Origin: Streptomyces spororaveus
GTDB taxonomy: Bacteria; Actinomycetota; Actinomycetes; Streptomycetales; Streptomycetaceae
Assembly (NCBI RefSeq): GCF_016755875.1
Contig: NZ_BNED01000002.1
Coordinates: forward strand, 1-64,000
Direction: 5' to 3'
Length of the DNA: 64,000 nt
Of the stretch, positions 44,389 through 52,211 are shown piece by piece. The position numbers and the translations under genes were made by a program. Below the pieces are notes generated by a model, which did no database searches, was not told the DNA's origin, and saw only the letters and a program-made list of their open reading frames with translations. The first letter of the stretch is position 1, and every line of letters starts with the position of its first letter.

Positions 44389-45681
44389 TTGAAACGCGCC
44401 TCACGTCGGCTCGCGACGGCAGTCTCACTCGCCCTCACCGCCGTCCTCCTGCCCCTGGGCATCTCACCGGTCGCGGCCGCACCGCCTCCTGCGGGCCAGG
44501 CCGCCGAGGGCCACGGCACCTGCACGGCCACCACGCCCGGCTCCGATCTCGCACGCCAGGGCACGGCACGGACCTGCGTTAAGGAGCGGCCCGTCACCTC
44601 CGAGGATCTCGCCCGTATCCGCACCCGCACCGCCGCAATCCCCGGGGCCGCCGCTGCCCCCCTGGACGACGTCGACCCCGGAGACGACCCGGATGCCAGC
44701 CCGGAAGCGCTGTGCACCTCCAGCAAACGCCAGGATGTCGTCTCCAACCGCCACGCCTACTGCATGCGGCACGGCATCGTGTACGTGCTTGAGAACCGCG
44801 CAGGTGAGCCGATCGGCACCGCCGAACTCCTGGTCACAGCCCGGTCCGCGCTGGACCCCAAGAGCGTGCAGTGGCAGGAGAACATCGCCGTCTACGCTGG
44901 CAAGTACGACGGGGTTTCCGCTGTGAGACTCGCTCTGTCGTCGTCGTGCACCGCGTGCATACCGGGGCCGCCCGCCTGGGGAGGCGGGGCCATCGAGCTG
45001 CGCGCGGGTGAGGTGGACCAGAGCGGACACCTCTCCTACGAAACCACTACCCGGGGCGGCGGTGAGCGCTCGCGAAGCATGATCGCCTACCAGAGCCAGA
45101 CGGAAAGCCCCGATGCGGAGTACCCCGTCATCAGCTACGGGCAGTGGGCGGGCCCCTCGGTGGCCTGTGACGGGCAGGTCGGCAGTACCCCCGGCTGCAT
45201 CGCCACTGACAACCTGGCCAGGGTGGTCCTCAGCAAGTCCCAATACGGGGCCTCCGCGGTGGCCTACGAATGGGCGCAGAACAACCTGAGCGACAACAAC
45301 GCCATGGGCACCGCAAAAAGGCCGCTCACACGTGACGGTGACAAGGCGAGGGCAAAGAGCAGGAGTTACTACACCTGCAAGGCTCCCCCGAAGCCCTTTG
45401 CAGCCGACCCCACCGTCGTAAATGATGAATGTGACGAGTTCCCCTTTGCCAGGACCCGCCAGGGCGGCACGATCGGCTCCATGTGCGCGGAAATCATCCC
45501 CCGCTACGTGGGCGGCGGCGCATGGCGGGTAGACGTCGTACGCGACGAACCGGTAGCACCCTGCATCAGGGCCCATGTCCCCTCAGACCAGAACCAGAAC
45601 GCGGGGCGGTCCGTGGGCCGTCAGGTTCAGTCCGAGCGCATCCTCCAAGGCGAGGCATACCAAGTAGTCATCACTCCCTAG
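44389..45681 (+). CDS. Secreted protein with a C-terminal NucA/NucB-type nuclease domain
   Basis: A TTG at 44389 (AGGGGACC upstream) starts a 430-residue exported protein with the signal KRASRRLATAVSLALTAVLL, ending PVAAAPP. The C-terminal 130 residues have VVNDECDEFPFARTRQGGTI, ACR-like Cys pairs and HVPSDQNQNAGRSVGRQVQS then ERILQGEAYQVVITP, the NucA/NucB DNase signature (C-D-E-F-P-F-A and the N-x-x-x-G-R-x-V/L-x-x-x-x-E-R tail). Such enzymes cut DNA outside the cell or as polymorphic toxins. The front 280 residues are unknown. No immunity gene is evident. Confidence 0.75.
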   Translation: MKRASRRLATAVSLALTAVLLPLGISPVAAAPPPAGQAAEGHGTCTATTPGSDLARQGTARTCVKERPVTSEDLARIRTRTAAIPGAAAAPLDDVDPGDDPDASPEALCTSSKRQDVVSNRHAYCMRHGIVYVLENRAGEPIGTAELLVTARSALDPKSVQWQENIAVYAGKYDGVSAVRLALSSSCTACIPGPPAWGGGAIELRAGEVDQSGHLSYETTTRGGGERSRSMIAYQSQTESPDAEYPVISYGQWAGPSVACDGQVGSTPGCIATDNLARVVLSKSQYGASAVAYEWAQNNLSDNNAMGTAKRPLTRDGDKARAKSRSYYTCKAPPKPFAADPTVVNDECDEFPFARTRQGGTIGSMCAEIIPRYVGGGAWRVDVVRDEPVAPCIRAHVPSDQNQNAGRSVGRQVQSERILQGEAYQVVITP

Positions 45682-45690
45682 GCGCCGCGC

Positions 45691-45718
45691 TTCCCTCCCC
45701 GGGCACCCGGGGAGGGAA
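45691..45718 (+). terminator. Hairpin terminator after the nuclease gene
   Basis: TTCCCTCCCCGGG (45691-45703) and CCCGGGGAGGGAA (45706-45718) form a perfect 13-bp stem 9 bases after the stop. Confidence 0.8.
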
Positions 45719-45875
45719 ACCCCTGGTCGGTGTGTGATCTCGCCAAAGCCGTCGGCATGGGAGCCTCCGTCGGCTGCGCAACCTGTGGCTGGTCACCGGC
45801 GAACGCCACGGCCAGTCCCCCGCCGCCGTGCCGGAGCCTGCTGTCGCCGACCGACCGCGCCTGCCTCGTCCGCAG

Positions 45876-46010
45876 CTACCGCGGCAGCTTGGCGGTCCGC
45901 TCGGGGTGGGCGGTGGCGGTGATTCCCAACAGGCGCATCAGACGGTGCGGGTCGGCGCTTTCAGCCACTTCGTTGACGATGCGGTCCTGGCGCAGATCGC
46001 CCAACATCAG
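45876..46010 (-). pseudogene. Possible C-terminal remnant of a recombinase
   Basis: The frame reads GDLRQDRIVNEVAESADPHR then LMRLLGITATAHPERTAKLP. This resembles the last helices of some Streptomyces site-specific recombinases, but the catalytic part is absent and the match is from memory of the pattern only. Confidence 0.25.
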
Positions 46011-46084
46011 CCCGCGGGGGAGGACTCCGCGGAACGATTGTGACCACCAGGGGATCCGGGTCGACCGCGGTCTACTGGGGGTGG

Positions 46085-46345
46085 TCAGGACGCCCAGCCG
46101 ATTAACCCGGTTAATCGAGACGCCGACCCGGATCAGCTGGCCATGTTCGCCGGCTACGTCGACCGGGCTCAACAGTTCGCTACCGACGTGGCAGACCTGG
46201 CATCCATGCACCGGAGGTGTCCTTGCCGACTGGCAGGAGGCGGACATCCTCCTCATGACGCTTCGGCACTACCTGGACCTGGTCACCGAGCAGCTGCCGG
46301 CACCAGAGATCGACGCGTAGATCGGAATGTTGAAGACCGTACTCA
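46085..46345 (+). pseudogene. parB: Copied 3' fragment of parB carrying a parS-like site
   Basis: It matches 41938-42205: TCAGGACGCCCAGCCG, the parS site, ATGTTCGCCGGCTACGTC, and LADWQEADILLMTLRHYLDL to a stop at 46320 (PAPEIDA versus PAPETDA). Small deletions, for example at GGAGGTGTCC versus GGAAGGCTGTCC, break the frame. The copy lacks everything before the linker. Confidence 0.8.
46100..46116. promoter_or_regulatory. parS-like site 4 (in the parB fragment)
   Basis: GATTAACCCGGTTAATC, perfect, within the duplicated block. Confidence 0.75.
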
Positions 46346-46578
46346 GCCCCTGGAGCAGGCCCATGCCTGCTACACCCGGATCGCCAGTGCGCTCACCCTG
46401 ACGTTCCCCGGCGGCGGCCCGGTCGCCGCGTTCATTCTGCACATCCACGACGACGACAGCGTTGGCTGGCGCTGGCACGACGAGCCCTTCGACTCGGCGA
46501 GCCGGTGACGGCCTGGGTTCGCTGCTCCTGAGACCAGATCAGCTGGGACAACGGTCGCGATCTACCTCTCCGGGTCCA

Positions 46579-46618
46579 GACCACCTGAGATCCCGGCAGC
46601 CGAACATCTCAGGTGGTC
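46579..46618. other. 12-bp stem hairpin
   Basis: GACCACCTGAGA (46579-46590) pairs perfectly with TCTCAGGTGGTC (46607-46618) around a 16-nt loop. It may stop transcripts from the parB fragment region. Confidence 0.5.
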
Positions 46619-46679
46619 CGGACGCCGCTGGTCACGGCTGAGCCCCGGGTCCAGATCATTTGCGACGGGACAGTCCACA

Positions 46680-46720
46680 TCGGCCTTCCTCGATTAACCC
46701 GGTTAATCGAGGAAGGCCGA
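46680..46720. promoter_or_regulatory. parS-like site 5 in a 41-bp perfect palindrome
   Basis: GATTAACCCGGTTAATC (46692-46708) with flanks TCGGCCTTCCTC/GAGGAAGGCCGA makes a perfect 20-1-20 palindrome. It lies 230 bases before the phosphotransferase gene. Confidence 0.8.
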
Positions 46721-46950
46721 GCAGCAGGCCCGATGATGGCCTGCAGTACACAAAACGGGCCCGGCCCCCTGCCCCATCGCGCAGGAGGCCGGGCCTTCGG
46801 GCGTGTGAGGACCGCCAGTCAGCGAACAGAAAGCAGATCACCGAGACACGCGGGCCGGAGCCGTGACCCGGCCCGGTTCCCGCGCCGGGAGCCTGCCGGA
46901 AGAGGTACCGCGCCCGGGCCCAGAATTCCGCCGCTCACTAGGATTCCAGC

Positions 46951-47733
46951 ATGATCCAGGACGGTGAATTGATGCGCGGCGGCCTGTCGACGGTGCGCCG
47001 TGACGGCGAGACTATTCTCAGGCCCTGGCGCGTGTGGACCCCCGCAGTGCGGGAACTACTGCGCCACCTGGAGCAGGTGGGATTCGCTGGCGTGCCGCGC
47101 GCCCTGGGTGACGGTCCCGTGGACGGCCACGAGGTGGTGTCGCTGCTGCGCGGCGAAGTCGGGCTGTCCCCGTGGCCACGGGCGCTTCTCGCGGACGAGG
47201 GCGTCACCGCGCTTGGGCGATGGCTGCGCGATTACCACGAGGCCGTACGCGACTTCCGGCCCTCAGCGCAGGCCGTCTGGTGCGACCCAGACGCCCGCTG
47301 GCGTCCCGGGCTGATCATGCGCCACGGCGACCTCACGAGCTGGAACTCGGTCTGGGCGGACGACCGCCTGGTGGGCGTCATTGACTGGGACCTGGCCATC
47401 CCCGGCGAGGCGTTGGACGACCTCGCACAACTTGCCTGGTACAGCGTGCCTTTGCGGCTTCCCGACCGTCAGCGCAGGGTCGGCTACGGCGCAGCTGGCG
47501 CGCCGTTGGCGCGACGGCTGCGGCTGCTCTGCGACGCCTATGGTGCGGACCCGGCCGACGTGCTGGACGCGCTGGCGGGGTTGCAGCGCGCCGAGACCGA
47601 GCGGATAGCGCGCCTGGGCCCGCTCGGCGCGGACCCCTGGGCGGCATTCCTCCGGCAGAACTTCATCCCGGACATCGAGGAGGAGCGCGCGTGGGCGCTG
47701 GCCCGTCGCGAGGAACTCCTCGGCCACGCCTGA
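46951..47733 (+). CDS. Aminoglycoside-phosphotransferase-like kinase
   Basis: The 260-residue product has the APH/choline-kinase core: IMRHGDLTSWNSVW (the HGDxxxxN catalytic loop, Asp and Asn) and GVIDWDLAIPGEALDDLAQL (the DxD-like metal loop). The N-lobe is short and atypical (STVRRDGETILRPWRVW), so the substrate may not be an antibiotic. ATG 46951 has AGGA seven bases upstream. It faces the leftward transfer operon and may be cargo. Confidence 0.8.
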   Translation: MIQDGELMRGGLSTVRRDGETILRPWRVWTPAVRELLRHLEQVGFAGVPRALGDGPVDGHEVVSLLRGEVGLSPWPRALLADEGVTALGRWLRDYHEAVRDFRPSAQAVWCDPDARWRPGLIMRHGDLTSWNSVWADDRLVGVIDWDLAIPGEALDDLAQLAWYSVPLRLPDRQRRVGYGAAGAPLARRLRLLCDAYGADPADVLDALAGLQRAETERIARLGPLGADPWAAFLRQNFIPDIEEERAWALARREELLGHA

Positions 47734-48059
47734 CGCGACCTGGCCGTACGCGGCACCTTGCCTTGACCGGCCATCGGCGGTCCGAGAAACCGTGGGTGAC
47801 GGCCGAGAATGCGATCCCCGCCGCGGCCCCGGTCCAACCGATGGCGAGGTCGAGCAGGACCCGCATCACCGTGAGCATCAAGAGCATGACCAGGTGATAG
47901 ACGGCGACGTGAGCGAGCACGCCACGACTCGGCAGATGTCGGCCCATCGGCATCGCGCTCGGGACGCCCCTTCACCGCTGCCCATCTGTCCGTCTGCCAG
48001 CAAGGATCCGCCCAGACATGGAAAGCGAACACCGTGGCGAACACGGCTGCCGGCATCAC
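47734..48059 (-). pseudogene. Membrane protein of the transfer operon, frameshifted and truncated
   Basis: The first frame reads MPAAVFATVFAFHVWADPCW then QTDRWAAVKGRPERDADG; the neighbouring frame carries on with LAHVAVYHLVMLLMLTVMRV and GIAFSAVTHGFSDRRWPV. The pattern (HxWxDxxxQTDxxA, then SAVTHGFxDRRWPV) is a DUF3307-like membrane protein found on Streptomyces plasmids. The shift is near 47945-47975, and the end is lost against the phosphotransferase gene. The start overlaps the stop of the gene upstream. Confidence 0.55.
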
Positions 48060-48301
48060 GCCGTCACCCCCAGGAGTGCACTCCGAGGCGCAATAGCGAC
48101 GCTCACCAACCGAGACACACGAGCGGATCGCCGAACGGGCATCACCCGTCGACTTCCCCGCAGAAGCGAGACACCGAGGAAGGTGGACACGGCCGTCGCC
48201 GCATGAACGAACTGGTCCCCGAGGGGATGGACGGAGTCGAAGACGGCGGTGAGAGCGGCGACCAGGGCCAGGCCCTCGATGGCGCGGACGCGATCGGTCA
48301 T
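48056..48301 (-). CDS. Small membrane protein, last intact gene of the leftward operon
   Basis: The 81-residue product from ATG 48301 (GAGGAGC ten bases upstream) has one or two membrane segments (IEGLALVAALTAVFDSVHPL and AATAVSTFLGVSLLRG) and a basic tail. It is typical of small plasmid membrane proteins of unknown role and shares stop/start bases with the next gene. Confidence 0.55.
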   Translation of the reverse strand: MTDRVRAIEGLALVAALTAVFDSVHPLGDQFVHAATAVSTFLGVSLLRGSRRVMPVRRSARVSRLVSVAIAPRSALLGVTA

Positions 48302-48417
48302 GCTGCGTGTGCTCCTCATCTCGGTGTTCGGGCGGTGTACAGGGCGGCCGGCCTCTTGCCGATGCTGCGGACGGCCTGTGGTGCCTCGCCCCGGCCGGGG
48401 CGGCGGTTCAGAAGGGC

Positions 48418-48697
48418 GGCTCGTCCCGGTCCGGGACGGGCCAGAGCCGCAGGCGCAGCTCGCGGCGGTGGGCCCAGCAGCCGCACGCCTCCATCTCGGG
48501 AAGGCACCGCCGACCCACCAGCCGCCCTCGCCGTGGCAGCGTGGGCAGTTAGGCCGGGGGCGGGCGGTGATCTCGACGCGGTGCTGGTCGGCGTGCAGCG
48601 CGAGGTGGCTGGCCTTGAGTACGGCGGCGGCCGCCGCCGCGGCGAGCGGGACGGCGGCGGCGAGCAGCAGGGTGGCGCGCAGGCGGCGGGTGGTCAC
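48418..48697 (-). pseudogene. Small zinc-knuckle membrane protein, frameshifted
   Basis: From a GTG at 48697: a membrane anchor (ATLLLAAAVPLAAAAAAAVL), then ITARPRPNCPRCHGEGGWWV. Near 48500 the frame shifts; the next frame gives MEACGCWAHRRELRLRLWPV and PDRDEPPF to a stop at 48418, the normal ending of these Streptomyces plasmid proteins. One indel restores about 92 residues. The GTG overlaps the preceding stop (GTGA). Confidence 0.6.
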
Positions 48698-48942
48698 GTC
48701 AGCGGGATGGCGCGGCAGGCGGTGGCGTGGTTGTTGGCGTCCGGCCGGATGCGGAACAGGTAGCCCTGTTCCGGGCGGGCGGAGGAGTCACCGCAGCCGA
48801 GGCAGTTCCAGCGGTTGTTCTCGGCGTGCTCGCCGTGGCCGGTGACGTCGACGTAGCTGCCGCCGGTGGTGACGAACCGGATCAGCAGGCCCTTGGGGCG
48901 GACGGGCTCGGTGAAGGCGGAGGCGCGGACGGCGGTGTTCAT
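48694..48942 (-). CDS. Hypothetical protein with a CxxC knuckle
   Basis: The 82 residues from ATG 48942 read MNTAVRASAFTEPVRPKGLL, then HGEHAENNRWNCLGCGDSSA and a short tail. One CxxC with His may bind zinc. Part of the plasmid operon; similar small proteins recur in Streptomyces transfer clusters. Confidence 0.6.
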   Translation of the reverse strand: MNTAVRASAFTEPVRPKGLLIRFVTTGGSYVDVTGHGEHAENNRWNCLGCGDSSARPEQGYLFRIRPDANNHATACRAIPLT

Positions 48943-48961
48943 GGGTGGTGGTCCTCTCGGT

Positions 48962-49384
48962 TCAGGCCGCAAGCAGGTGCTTGGCTGGGGGAGCGATGTA
49001 GGAGGCGGGGTCGGCGGGCGTGCCGTCGAAGCACTCCAGGCAGGTGCCCAAGGGCTTCAAGGGGAGGCAGTGGAAGTAGCGCCGGGCGCAGGAGCCGGAG
49101 CATGTCTGGCGTGCGGCCATCGCCTTGTCGAGCGCGGCTTCCTTCGCGAGCGTCATCGCGAACTTCGGCTTCGCCAGGTCGACCCGGTACAGCCACGCGA
49201 AGCGCTTCCCGTCGCGGCATTCGATCCGGGCGACGGGTTCCTGGCCGCCGGGGCGCAGTCCCATCTCCCGCAGTTGGCGGCGGGTCGCGAGGTTCACGCG
49301 GCCGGCCTGCTTCCACCGGAAGACCGGTAAGGAGCCGTCGCCGGGGTCGTACGGGTCGACGTCGACCAGGTCCTGGTCGGCCAT
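48962..49384 (-). CDS. RRQRL-motif zinc-binding-type protein
   Basis: The 140-residue product has ATRRQLREMGLRPGGQEPVA, then RFAWLYRVDLAKPKFAMTLA and ARQTCSGSCARRYFHCLPLK with LGTCLECFDG. The RRQxLREMGLRPGGQ block followed by Cys pairs is the mark of the Streptomyces family called RRQRL zinc-binding proteins. ATG 49384 overlaps the small gene upstream by TGATG. Confidence 0.75.
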   Translation of the reverse strand: MADQDLVDVDPYDPGDGSLPVFRWKQAGRVNLATRRQLREMGLRPGGQEPVARIECRDGKRFAWLYRVDLAKPKFAMTLAKEAALDKAMAARQTCSGSCARRYFHCLPLKPLGTCLECFDGTPADPASYIAPPAKHLLAA

Positions 49385-49491
49385 CACCTGTTCCAGGCGC
49401 CGGGCAGCCGGTCGGGGCGCTGCGGGTAGCGGGGGCCGGGGCGCTGCGGGCGGGGCCGGCCGATCCGGCGGCGCGGGCGGGGAACGAGCAC
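49384..49491 (-). CDS. 35-residue basic peptide coupled to the RRQRL gene (tentative)
   Basis: GTG at 49491 with GGAGGAGACC nine bases before it; the TGA overlaps the next ATG. The peptide is MLVPRPRRRIGRPRPQRPGP then RYPQRPDRLPGAWNR, Arg/Pro-rich. It may be a real small gene or a translated leader that couples the downstream gene. Confidence 0.4.
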   Translation of the reverse strand: MLVPRPRRRIGRPRPQRPGPRYPQRPDRLPGAWNR

Positions 49492-49619
49492 GAGCGGTCT
49501 CCTCCAGTCGTCGGGTGGACAGCGCTGCGCCCCGCTGGCGTCGTGTTGTTGTCGGCGGGGCGCAGCGGGTAGTGCGGCTGGGTTGTGCGGCGATGCCGTG
49601 GGCCGTGTGGGCGGGGTGC

Positions 49620-49811
49620 TCAGCCGGAGGTGGCCGGGGCGGGCGCGGTGTGGGCCGGCCGGGGTGTGCCCGGCTGCTGCTCGGGGGCGCCTGCCAGGTG
49701 GGAGCCGATCAGCAGCCCGCCGATGCCGAAGACCTTGTGGCGGTTGACCTTCCACCAGGTCGGGGCGGGGGGCTCGGTGAGCACGCCTATGACGGTCGGG
49801 GCTTTCGCCAA
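49620..49811 (-). CDS. Small plasmid protein, 63 residues
   Basis: From a TTG at 49811 (AGGAG nine bases upstream): MAKAPTVIGVLTEPPAPTWW, then KVNRHKVFGIGGLLIGSHLA and a Pro/Ala tail. A short hydrophobic stretch suggests weak membrane association. No family recognised. Confidence 0.5.
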   Translation of the reverse strand: MAKAPTVIGVLTEPPAPTWWKVNRHKVFGIGGLLIGSHLAGAPEQQPGTPRPAHTAPAPATSG

Positions 49812-49923
49812 GGCAGGGTCTCCTTCTCGTTCGCGGACGGGGTGGTGCGTGCGGCCAGGCGGCCTGTCCGGCCCTCGGCGGCCCCGGGGTGCGGGGCGGG
49901 CGAGGACCAGGCAGGGCGTCGGG

Positions 49924-50184
49924 TCAGCGGGTGTGACGGGTACGCCGTTGGCGGGCGGCCCGCTGCCGCAGCCCGTCGAGTGGCCTGGGGTGGGTGTGCT
50001 GCCAGGCGGTGTCGAACACGTCGTCGTTGGTCGGGAAGGAGCGGGACTCGCCGCAGGTGCACCTCCAGGCGTACGGCTCGGGGCGGGTGTCGTCGCGGGT
50101 GGCGGTGATCTTGGCGGGGAGGCTGTTGTGGCTTCCGTGGAGGATGCCGGTCCAGAACTCGGTCTTCGGCGTCTGCGGCTTCAT
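49924..50184 (-). CDS. Hypothetical protein with a CxxxxC element
   Basis: The 86-residue product has TEFWTGILHGSHNSLPAKIT, then RPEPYAWRCTCGESRSFPTN and FDTAWQHTHPRPLDGLRQRA. The CTC and two His are a likely zinc site. ATG 50184 has AAAGGGAAT before it. Part of the leftward operon. Confidence 0.6.
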   Translation of the reverse strand: MKPQTPKTEFWTGILHGSHNSLPAKITATRDDTRPEPYAWRCTCGESRSFPTNDDVFDTAWQHTHPRPLDGLRQRAARQRRTRHTR

Positions 50185-50235
50185 CGGATTCCCTTTCGGT
50201 GCGCGGTGGTGGTGCTGGACGGGGTGGGGTGCGGG

Positions 50236-51027
50236 TCAGCGCTGGAGCGGGTGGATCTTGTCGGGCCCGAGGTCGTCGCCGGCCGGGGTGGGGGCGGGGA
50301 GGGGGGCGTGCAGGTGGAGCGCGGGGTTGAACTGGTACTGCGGCGGGTGGTTGTGGACGATGGGCCGCAGGGTCAGGCCGCGCAGGGCGAAAATGCTGGC
50401 GAGCGCCCACATGAGGGCGGCGAGCCCGGTGGCGGCGGCGCGGCCCCCGGCCGGGGCAGCGGACCAGATCATGGCGAGGCTGCCGATCCCGAACAGCAGC
50501 CAGGCGATGCGGGCTCCGGCGTTGCCGAGGAATCCGCCGACCAGGCCGAGCAGCCCGGTCAGCTGCTAGAACGCGAACAGGGCGGCCGGGGCCACGGACA
50601 GGTGCGCGGCCTGGTCGGCGAGGAAGACCCGGACGGGGTGGTCGACCGTGCCCCACAGACCGCCACCGTCGCCGCCGCTGGTGGCTGGGACGGCGGACAG
50701 GCCCTTGAGCGCGGCAGAGACGACGTCGCCGGCGGTGTCCAGCATCAGCACGATGAGGCTGAGCCCGCCGAACAGCGCCACCGCCTTGATCCAGCTGGCG
50801 ACCTCGTGCCAGCTGGAGTGCCGTGCCTGGAAGACCTCCTCCCACCGCTGGTAGAGGAAGCCGCCCTCCTCCCACGACTCCTTCCACGCGGCGCGCAGCC
50901 ACGCGAGCCGCCCGGTGCCGGGCTTGGCGTCCAGTTCGGGGGCCGGCGGCACGGGCGGCAACCGGTTGAGCAGGTCGAGGAAGGACGAGTTGTCCTGGCC
51001 GTTGACCGGGTTGTCGCTGTGGGTCAT
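50236..51027 (-). pseudogene. Spd-like transfer membrane protein interrupted by an in-frame TAG
   Basis: One frame runs from ATG 51027 to 50236 with a single TAG at 50566-50568. Before it: SWKESW-type soluble part, VASWIKAVALFGGLSLIVLM, LADQAAHLSVAPAALFAF. After it: QLTGLLGLVGGFLGNAGARI, AWLLFGIGSLAMIWSAAP and a final membrane span. There is no start codon between the TAG and ATG 50472, and reading TAG as TGG (Trp) gives one 263-residue membrane protein of the usual Streptomyces plasmid type. So it is either a nonsense mutation, an error, or readthrough. Confidence 0.65.
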
Positions 51028-51067
51028 GGCGTGGCTGCTCCTTCTGCCGGAGGGCGGTGGTGGCGGG

Positions 51068-51559
51068 TCAGCGGATCTCGTTGCGGGTGCGGGCGAAGAA
51101 CGCCCCGCGCGTGGTGCTGTTGTTGTGGATCTCGGTGTGGTGGGTGACCGGACCCTCGAACACGTTCTTGGTCACGACCGCGCGGGCCTTGCTGATCGCG
51201 CCGCCGATGGCGGTGGCGACCATCGCGACGGCCGCAAAGGGCAGGGTCGCCATCAGGACGCCGGTGAGCGTGACGGAGGACAGGCCCTGGAGCACGAGCC
51301 AGGCACCGCAGCCGATGCCGGTGACCCCGGCGCCGACGCCGATGCTCGCCACCGCGATCCCGGCCGCCCAGGCCGGGACGATCCGGTGGTCGGGCTGCTG
51401 CACGGGCGGGGTGGTACCGAAGGCCGGCGGCGCGGTGTCGTCGCGGAACGAGGTGGGGTGGTGGTGTACGGGCTTGGCCGCCCAGTCGTCGATCAGGCGG
51501 CGGGCTTCGGCCGCGGCCTCGGACTCGGGCATGCCGTGCTGGGTGTGCAGGGGGTCCAT
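51068..51559 (-). CDS. Spd-like transfer membrane protein
   Basis: The 163-residue product has a soluble front (SEAAAEARRLIDDWAAKPVH), two membrane segments (GIAVASIGVGAGVTGIGCGA and LMATLPFAAVAMVATAIGGA) and a soluble C-terminus HNNSTTRGAFFARTRNEIR. ATG 51559 follows GGAGAACCCGA. Proteins of this layout, beside a TraB-type ATPase, take part in plasmid spread along the mycelium; that role is inferred from position. Confidence 0.65.
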   Translation of the reverse strand: MDPLHTQHGMPESEAAAEARRLIDDWAAKPVHHHPTSFRDDTAPPAFGTTPPVQQPDHRIVPAWAAGIAVASIGVGAGVTGIGCGAWLVLQGLSSVTLTGVLMATLPFAAVAMVATAIGGAISKARAVVTKNVFEGPVTHHTEIHNNSTTRGAFFARTRNEIR

Positions 51560-51781
51560 TCGGGTTCTCCGATCACGCGGGAAGGGGGCGCCCTCCTGGC
51601 CGTGGCGGGCCGGGAGCACGTGGGGGAGGGGTGCGCGACGTCGGAGGGCGCCGCCGGGGTGCGTGTCCGGCGGCGCCCTTCGGCGTGGTGTAGCGGGGGA
51701 GTGGGGGCTGGCGGGTGGGTAGGCACCGCCTACGCGCCCCGGGCATCCTCGGATCATCAGGCGCGGGGGGAGGGGTGTGAG

Positions 51782-51943
51782 GTGGAGTTCGTCTTCGAGT
51801 GCGGGTGGTGCGGGGGTGACAACTACTTCGTCGGGAGGCAGGTCGGCTGGTGGGTCGACAAGTGGGAGATCCCGTCGGAGTGGGACTGCCGTTTCTGCGA
51901 GGGCCTCAACTACACGCCCGACCCGCCGTGGACCGAGGCGTAG
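51782..51943 (+). CDS. Small zinc-ribbon protein on the opposite strand
   Basis: The 53 residues from GTG 51782 (GGAGGGG upstream) read VEFVFECGWCGGDNYFVGRQ, VGWWVDKWEIPSEWDCRFCE and GLNYTPDPPWTEA: two CxxC pairs around a Trp-rich core. It is the only rightward gene in the leftward transfer operon, and its stop abuts the next leftward gene's stop. Confidence 0.6.
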   Translation: MEFVFECGWCGGDNYFVGRQVGWWVDKWEIPSEWDCRFCEGLNYTPDPPWTEA

Positions 51944-52132
51944 TCAGAGGCTGGAGACCAGTCCGGCGAGCGCGGCGAGGCCGGTGTTGATGGCCGGGGC
52001 CAGGCCGGTCGCAGCGAGGGTGAAACCGAACAGCGTGCAGACCAGCGCGGAGCCGACGCGGACGTAGCCGCCCTTGACCAGGACGACGACGATGATGGCC
52101 AGCAGCACGGTGGCGGAGACGGAGAGAGCCAC
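51944..52132 (-). CDS. Small two-span membrane protein of the transfer operon
   Basis: The 62-residue product from GTG 52132 reads VALSVSATVLLAIIVVVLVK, then GGYVRVGSALVCTLFGFTLA and ATGLAPAINTGLAALAGLV, two or three membrane segments. It lies just after the TraB-like ATPase gene, as small Spd proteins often do. AAAGGAG is upstream. Confidence 0.65.
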   Translation of the reverse strand: MALSVSATVLLAIIVVVLVKGGYVRVGSALVCTLFGFTLAATGLAPAINTGLAALAGLVSSL

Positions 52133-52211
52133 GGCAGGTGGTGCTCCTTTACGAGGGGCAGGTGGTGCCGGCCGCGCTCGGGCGGTCCGGCCCCGGGGAT
52201 GGGTGGGTGGT

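Noticed and set aside
46951..47733. Antibiotic-resistance gene
   Set aside because: The kinase core is clear, but the N-lobe is atypical and the substrate cannot be assigned, so resistance was not claimed.
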